Assembly: GCF_001642475.1 (NCBI RefSeq)
Contig: NW_019174026.1
Location: forward strand, 57,680 to 121,679
DNA: 64,000 bases
Reading direction: 5' to 3'
DNA from: Fonsecaea monophora
Taxonomy: Eukaryota > Ascomycota > Eurotiomycetes > Chaetothyriales > Herpotrichiellaceae
The first letter of the stretch is position 1; every line of letters begins with the position of its first letter. The notes below the pieces were generated by a model. That model was not told the DNA's origin. It searched no databases and worked only from the letters and a program-made list of their open reading frames with translations. Shown piece after piece: positions 57,937 to 64,000 of the stretch. The translations under genes and the position numbers were made by a program.

Positions 57937-60059
57937 GACCATCGATCGCTCTCCTGGCTATTTTAATAATTCGGCATTTGCCTGCTCCAGACGTCTAACT
58001 TACCGAACAAGGCCTTCTCTGGCAAGATGGTGTCTGCAGACAATGGCTTCGATTCGATTCGATTCGAGCCCCATTGTCAGGGCTAGCTATATATATATAC
58101 AGCAGCCAACTATCGATCGATCCTATTCCAACACCCTTCAAGGTCTGTCTGTCCGTCTGTCTGGTCGCAATTGTGAGCGCGTCTTCCGTGGCAAGATTGA
58201 AAAACTCACGGGTTGATACCAGCATAAGCGATTATGATAATGTTGCGAATCACGGTTTTCCTTTCCAATGTTTCATTATCATGCTCGTCAAGTCCCGATC
58301 ATGTATTCTCTCCCACTAGTCAGTTCTATCCGGACGGTCCTTAATTCACACCGACCGACCGACCGACCGGCATTTTCTCGTCTTGTACCCCCCACCCCGT
58401 ATATCGGTAAACTACCACCGTGTGTGTTTGTTGCTGTTCGCCACAGGCAGGCAATAATAAGTGGGGGTCGTTGCCTCAGATTCATCCTTGCACATCCATA
58501 GACAACAACTAACTCTTGTTCACGACGCGGGAAAAATTTTTACCTTTTGTCATTTCCAGTCTAGTCTTTTTGGTGGGGGGGGCAGGCAAAATACCGATCG
58601 AACAATTTTACCTTCCCGGATCCTGACCTAACCCATAAGCTCTTGCGGAAGTTTTCACTATTGCGCGATTATCGATCTCGGAGCAGTTAAAAGTCTGTTT
58701 GTACACAGGCAGGCCATCGGAGATGAGATCTGTGGACATTTTTTTGTCCTGGATTTCCTCTTTCTGAGAAGGGGGAGCCATGGTCCTCCTCGCAGACGGT
58801 GGTGGCGTGGCAGACTCTGTCTATATCGACGAATTTCGACAAGCCATGGCTGCCTACCGGAGATGGGCCTCACGTTCGTCTCGTCTCATACAACTAACTG
58901 TCACAGATGGTGCACCACAAGAAAGTCCCAAACACTCATCAGGAATAATAATCTTCGTGCTGTGTATTAGGCGAGAAGATATATATTGACTGCTTGCATC
59001 ACAACTCCCCCTCTGCTCTTGGGGCCTGAGTGGTGGTGGAATTGACTTGGCGATGAGCCCCGCCTTGATCCAAAATGAAAAGTGTTCAATCATGCAATCA
59101 GGCCATCAAACTTGTCGAAAACAAATCAGACAAATTGCTCTGGAAGATCATTTTCACTACAGAACATGACATGACTCTTGAAGGATATGCTTGTTGAATC
59201 CGCATGGGACGAACAATCCCAAGTCAAGACTTGCTGTGGCCATGTTCTGCCCAAGCGGTCTCCTCAGCTGGGATCCCTTCCACCTTACCCAATGGAATAG
59301 TTTGACGATTGCGGTCTTTCCATCGAGTTCCTTGACGGTTGGCTAGACACTTTCAGGACCACTCGGGCTGTCGAACCGGCGTGTCTTCAGTCGACCAGAT
59401 ATTCCGAACGTCCATGATTTCAAGCCCTGGAGATGGTACGATAAGAGAGAGAGAGATCTTCACAATGCAGCATATACTACCCTACAGAGAGACCTTCAAT
59501 GTCCCAGTCTCGCAGTCAAGATACAGCATCTCTATATAAACCTCACGCTCGCTCTTAGTTGGATTCTCAAATGGGGGAAAGCTTCAGTTTTCCAATCAAA
59601 CCCGCAGAGCTAGCTGCCGTGTCCCGCATTACACTATTCTGCCGGAAGTGGCCTGCCTCTCTCCCTTGGCCACTTCTACTACGAGAGACCGAAACATACA
59701 TACCCCCTTGTCGGCGACTCTTTTAGAGGTCTTGGATCCGGCAGAGATGAAAAAAACCTGCAAAAGCTTCCACACTGCGGCCGTGCTTGTTGCGGACGGA
59801 CATGGTCGTGTGTCGTGGGATCGATCATCGGGTGACTGATAACTTACCTCTGCCTCTGTGTGTCTCTCATATGTGAGTACCTCGTGTGAGTGTGAGAGAG
59901 TGTTCGAAAAAGGCGCTAATGGAATCTTGCAACGGTTTTGCGGACAAATTGGTCGTTCATTGGCACCAAAGGATGGCGGCGCATGCCAGATATACGTTGC
60001 GCTTCAAGGGGGCACGCTCTCCAATCTACCGCCAACGCTTGAAGAAATCCTCCGCGGGA
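57937..60059. other. Gene-poor region
   Basis: Short frames only: 58780-58989 plus (MVLLADGGGVADSVYIDEF) and 59648-59839 plus (LLEVLDPAEMKKTCKSFHTA) read like protein fragments without recognised families. (GACC)n lies near 58360, a G-run near 58577 and GA-runs near 59445. Confidence 0.35.
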
Positions 60060-60382
60060 GATTTCCGATAGATCCCTGAACCGGTAGGGGTAGGATTGGC
60101 AACTTCAAAAGCATATATCCCTGCAGGGCTCCGGCGAGATATGAGATGCGGATGGCGGGCGGCTTCCGAGTGTCCGTCTCCTGTGTCTATCGATGCCAAT
60201 GGGTGTTGTCGCTCGGAAAGGTGTAGGATCTCCTGCCCGAGGATCGAGGAATTATTCACGAGGATGATGCTCTTCAAGGATGGAACCGCTTCCGAGGCAA
60301 GAGTCGCACTCGAGAGATCAGGCACAAGTGCTTCGAGAAGCGAGACAAGCGTGGATCTTTGGGCGTACCGTAGGCATTTCAA
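60060..60382 (-). pseudogene. Possible acyl-CoA synthetase (AMP-binding family) fragment
   Basis: The minus-strand frame contains LVSLLEALVPDLSSA and AVPSLKSIILVNNSS, which resembles the segment of fungal AMP-binding acyl-CoA synthetases between the N-terminal motifs and the SGTTG loop. The loop itself and all catalytic motifs are missing. Only about 40 residues support the call. Confidence 0.25.
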
Positions 60383-61327
60383 CTGCGACTTCGAGGACCC
60401 TGCCTGCCACCAAGACGAGGCTGGTCAGCATGATATCAGCGCGTTTACCATTTTGCCCAGGCAGGCGACTGTCTTGAACCCCTACCGGATCTCTGAGTTG
60501 AAATCGAACCGCAAAAAGAGTCGAATCATTTTCTTTGTTGAGGTTGCGCAGTTGAGCTTTTCGTTCTCCCCTTCCGACCTCTTCCTTGTCATTTCGCGCT
60601 CCCGCCCTTGTATGTTTGGCAAAGACACATATTGCTGTCGTTGGGATCCAAGGTATCGATCGGCGCAGTCGCGGACGCGGACGACTTGGGGCATCGAAAC
60701 CCAGACCAGAGTGTCCTTCCGACAGTTGGGTGGTAAATGGGTCGGTGATAGGGTTCTTGATGACCTTGTGCTCATCAGTTCCTCCTCAGGTGTCTCTTTT
60801 GCTTCTCTCTTACCTCCCTCCAGCATCCATCCCAACTCACCCACGCTCTGCTGTGTGTCAAATATTCTTTTTCTGGTATCATTTCTGAGACAGCCCCCCC
60901 CCCCCCCCCCCCCCTTTTACACGCAAGAAAAGCAAAAAGCCAGGATGTCTTCCATCAAAGCGTAACCGAATGCTTTCCCTCACCGTGATCGACAGCACAT
61001 TCTCCGGCTCGTGCGGAGGGTGTGGGATATGGGAATGGTGTGGAGGGAGGTTGAGGACAAGATCCTTGACCAGCACGTCGACGGCGGACGCACCCTCGCG
61101 CACGGTGGTCCACGAAAACTGACAAATCGTGGTTGAAGCGACAGAATGAAGCCGCTGGTCGTCGTCGCCTTGCGGATGAGGAGATCGGCTCCAGGTGCGT
61201 GTCTGAGGGAGGTCGATCGGGTCGCAGGTCGCAGGGACTGGCGTCCTTGTATTTGCCTTGTATCAGAGGACCGTTTCCCCCACGAGTAGAGTCGAGCGTA
61301 CTCCTCGCCGGCCCTGATGTACCCGAA
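60383..61327. other. Intergenic region with a poly-C run
   Basis: C21 lies at 60894-60914. A 289-codon plus-strand frame (60096-60965) passes through it and has no recognised domain; I do not regard it as a gene. A plus-strand stretch near 60990-61130 (LRLVRRVWDMGMVWREVEDK) reads like a degraded protein. Confidence 0.35.
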
Positions 61328-61485
61328 TCTTATCACGGCGCAGCCTTGGACAGGAGATATCGCTGTTAAGGGTGCAATTATGACCTGAATTCTGAGACGA
61401 AGACCGGTCTAACTAGTGTAACTTCTTCGGCCTGAAAAGATGTGTGTGCGACCAGCCTCGTGCGGGGTGCTCAGCCTCGTGAGGG
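61328..61485 (+). repeat. Dispersed repeat family C, copy 3
   Basis: TTATCACGGCGCAG, CGCTGTTAAGGGTGCAATTA, TGACCTGAATTCTGAGACG and two CAGCCTCGTG(C/A)GGGGT words match 8662-8835. Confidence 0.7.
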
Positions 61486-61559
61486 GTCGCCTGCTGTATC
61501 AGGGGCATAGGCTGTGATACTGGTGAAAATGCCCTCTGTCGATCTATCCCCGGGTTGCC

Positions 61560-62145
61560 ATGGAACATCTACATGATTTCTATGACATTCCCTCTTTGTC
61601 AGATGTCAAGTACCGTCGGACGAGTGGGCTCGAACTCGTTCTCGACCGTTTTATCCAGCTCCGAGACTACCACTACCAGATTCTGGATGTCATGCGCGCG
61701 CGCGGCGCGCCCGCCTGGGCATTACGACCATGGTGTGTGCACGCCGAGAATGCGTGGTTACAGAACTAGCTATGGCCTTCGGATCCGATCGTGGCCTGGA
61801 GAGAAGGTCCAGCGGCTCGTCTCAACCCGGCTAACAGAAAAAGCAGTCATTCTCCATCGGCTCTTACCAGCAAGCACAGTTAACGACGATTTGTCGTTTT
61901 CCACTTCGAGATGGAAACCCTACCCCTTTCTTCCAGACACCAGCGATCCCCTCGGTAAAGCGACCCCTACCTACCTCGATCGCCCGTACGGCACCAGGGC
62001 CGGATTAGATGTCGATCGCAGGCCGTATCCGTATCCGCCACACGCACAGCACCTCTCGATGGTGTCGGATCAGACCGCGGATACTTTCGTCAAAGACCAT
62101 CAGCGACTGACGCAGGTCCCGGCAATCTTGCACAACGATGTTTAG
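61560..62145 (+). CDS. Possible small orphan gene, structure unresolved
   Basis: Frame one starts at ATG 61560 (MEHLHDFYDIPSLSDVKYRR, then LELVLDRFIQLRDYHYQILD) and looks helical and natural. It ends at 61769. A second frame continues to 62145 with LVSTRLTEKAVILHRLLPAS and VSDQTADTFVKDHQRL. A GTGTGT...CTAG segment (61733-61769, 37 bp) would join them in frame, but it is short for an intron and lacks a branch site. If joined the product is 182 residues. No family recognised. It may instead be a frame-shifted relic. Confidence 0.25.
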
Positions 62146-62576
62146 TGTTTGTTGAACACTTTGAGAGCGGATGCACATCCTGCACAACAAGATTTGGCCA
62201 AGCCTCGAGATAACGTCCACATGGATCAAACAACGAGTCTTGGATGGAAAGAGAACTGTTTTCAGTACGGGATACAGACGCCTAGGAGAGCTTGATCTCC
62301 GCGCGGGACCCGAACAAAAGAATGGGTGGTCGGGCAGAAACATTCCAGTCTCTGGCAGGGCATCGAAAGATCTTCCCAGAAACCATCCTCGAAAACATGG
62401 CGCTCCATCTGTTCGCTGCGCTGCGCTAGGATACGGTGTCGGGTGGAAGGAAACTCTGGAGGAGTGCGGCTACGATGTATCAAACGTTCCCAACCTCACT
62501 CTCGTTCGATGCTGCTGCCGGCTGGATTGAGGTCGGGTCCAGAACAAAGTCGAGGTTGAACATGAATTAATCGTCA

Positions 62577-62645
62577 GCACAGGACAGGGCAGAACAGGAC
62601 AGGGCAGAACAGGACAGGGCAGAACAGGACAGGGCAGGACAGGGA
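62577..62645 (+). repeat. 15-bp tandem repeat AGGACAGGGCAGAAC
   Basis: Four near-perfect units, followed by partial AGGACAGGG words. Confidence 0.9.
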
Positions 62646-63717
62646 CAACGGCTGGCGATTTACAGGTGATCTACAAGACCGGAGCACCGAATTTGGTAGC
62701 CAAATCCAAACGTGCAGCAGGCAAGATCTTATCCGCGCTGTATGTCTCAAGTCCTCTGGCCTCCCGTCCCATCCGATATTCATCTCAACGAGCCGCAAAG
62801 AACGCATCTCGCGACATCTGCAGTCTCGATGTGTAGAGCTTGCGAGTGGACAGCTGTGTACAATGAAGATGCATCGAAACCGTTGCTTTATTGGTTATTC
62901 TGGGGCATTGAGAGTACATTTTAGTTGGACTTTCACTGATCAAGAGTGAGAGAGAGAGCCATTCGCACCGGGAGAGAAAGTGACGGCCACGGCAGCCATA
63001 CTTCTAGCACAAAGGAGAGGGATAGAGATTATTGGAACTCCCGTATGTGCTCGAAAAGAGTCAATGGACCTGAGGCCCTCCGCAAAGGTGCTCAAGGAGT
63101 GGGGGGAGGGGACGTTCCAGCCCGCGGCCACCTGCACCCTTTTTTCAGCTGCGCCCGCACCATTCTCAGCGTTGAAAGCACGCCCAGCGTGCTTCTCCTT
63201 CTTGGACAGCCCTCGATGTTGGCCCCCCAATTCCATGGTGCGAATCCGGGGGTTGGGAAGCCTTCAGTCATACATAGCTCGTCTCAGCTGAGGCCCGCCT
63301 GTCCATCAGATTGATGCTCGTCATCCAGATGAACAGACCGACGGCCAAGACCCAACAAGGCCGGAAACGAAAAAAGACACGAGCCGCCATGCTGGCACCG
63401 CCGCCACTGAATGCCAAAGTGAAAAAATCATTAGCGAAACATGTCTCGGACGCCTTCAAACGTATCGACGCAGCTGGCCGCAGCGCGAAAAGACGGTCTT
63501 GGACCACGGGGTCGACTGTTTACTGAGTCTGCGTCGACACCGCGTGCAGGGATCGCGCGACTCAACATCTCTGCCCATTCGAAACGAGCAGAATGATAGC
63601 ATGGCAGCGAGAATTGCCAACATGACATTGTTGGAGGGTCGTGGTGAGGATGGGCCCGGACCTGAGCCTGAGCCTATGCCCGAGGGCGGGTTCAACAAAC
63701 ATACAGCACCCTAGCAA
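62646..63717. other. Region with small basic and acidic ORFs
   Basis: A basic frame at about 63329-63526 (TQQGRKRKKTRAAM, KVKKSLAKHVSDAFKRI) overlaps a second frame ending at 63714 (MTLLEGRGEDGPGPEPEPMP). They could be exons of one small gene, but no donor/acceptor pair I tried keeps the frame. Not called as a gene. Confidence 0.3.
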
Positions 63718-64000
63718 AAATATCCGTCCACCCCCCATTTACCACTAAAATCCCTGACTTTCACATCGCCATAACTTTTAAATTAATAAGGTAGCTATAC
63801 TTTTTTCAGCTAGGAGATTAAAGTGTATATCTAGTAGTACTATTATATCTCTTTATAACTTTAGAATACTTATCGAGACTTAAGTAGCCTATAATTAAAG
63901 AAAAAAGATACGGAAAATTGTAGTTTTTACATGAGATTTTACGATCTATTATATCTAAGCTAGACTACGCAGGCGAAAATAGAATAATAATAATAATAAT
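63718..64000. mobile_element. AT-rich, probably RIP-mutated repeat at the window end
   Basis: After a short GC-normal lead (CCGTCCACCCCCCATTTACC) the sequence turns AT-rich with many TATA, TTATAT and CTTTATAACT words and ends in (TAA)n. The look is like the 32.9-33.1 and 36.2-37.0 kb blocks. The element continues past the window, so its class cannot be given. Confidence 0.45.

Noticed and set aside
57474..57941. GACCA as a certain target-site duplication of the 57.5-kb LTR
   Set aside because: The left GACCA is separated from the TGTTAG end by three bases, so the call is left as possible only.
60096..60965. 289-codon plus frame as a gene
   Set aside because: It crosses the C21 run, has no motif, and the first part is antisense to the better-supported acyl-CoA synthetase-like fragment.

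Overview
The window looks like a repeat-rich, gene-poor stretch of a filamentous ascomycete (Pezizomycotina) chromosome. Evidence: a LaeA-like methyltransferase with short GT-AG introns, other introns of about 50-90 bp with CTAAC-type branch sites, a decayed pogo/Fot1-type transposase, and AT-rich blocks that look like RIP (repeat-induced point mutation) products. I saw no bacterial-style operons, rRNA, CRISPR or convincing tRNA. The species cannot be named from the sequence.

Layout. 0-6.3 kb: four orphan protein genes on alternating strands (87-788 -, 1850-2836 +, 3005-4544 -, 5037-6231 +); three of the four carry clear internal repeats. 6.3-22 kb: a very unusual, heavily diverged tandem array in two blocks (about 8.3-12.2 and 15.8-21.6 kb). 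Its 300-500 bp unit carries an intron 3' end, and block 1 also holds CCHC zinc-knuckle relics. Between the blocks lie an iron-alcohol-dehydrogenase relic, a 101-bp tandem duplication, a 190-bp LTR-like element with a perfect 5-bp target duplication, and a small three-exon gene. 21.6-33 kb: minisatellites, a 3.7 kb pyrimidine-rich degenerate repeat, a high-GC relic zone and an AT-mutated LTR. 33.9-39.7 kb: two small orphan genes flanking an AT-rich block and the pogo relic. 42-56.3 kb: the gene-bearing core, with a SET-domain gene, a LaeA-like methyltransferase, a BCS1-like AAA relic, a predicted N-myristoylated protein with a weak vWA-like pattern, and a 1357-residue protein that joins a SET domain to a JmjC-like dioxygenase domain. 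56.3-64 kb: mostly non-coding, with an LTR, dispersed repeats, faint gene relics and a terminal AT-rich block.

Three short dispersed repeat families (called A, B and C here) recur across the window. Family B lies just upstream of three genes, at 4.6, 46.5 and 48.9 kb. Two SET proteins and a LaeA-like methyltransferase within about 14 kb suggest a chromatin or methylation theme, but nothing in the sequence proves they act together. Strongest leads: the intron-bearing array, the SET-JmjC fusion, the orphan cluster at the left end, and repeat family B. Exon boundaries were placed by eye from splice consensus and reading frame.
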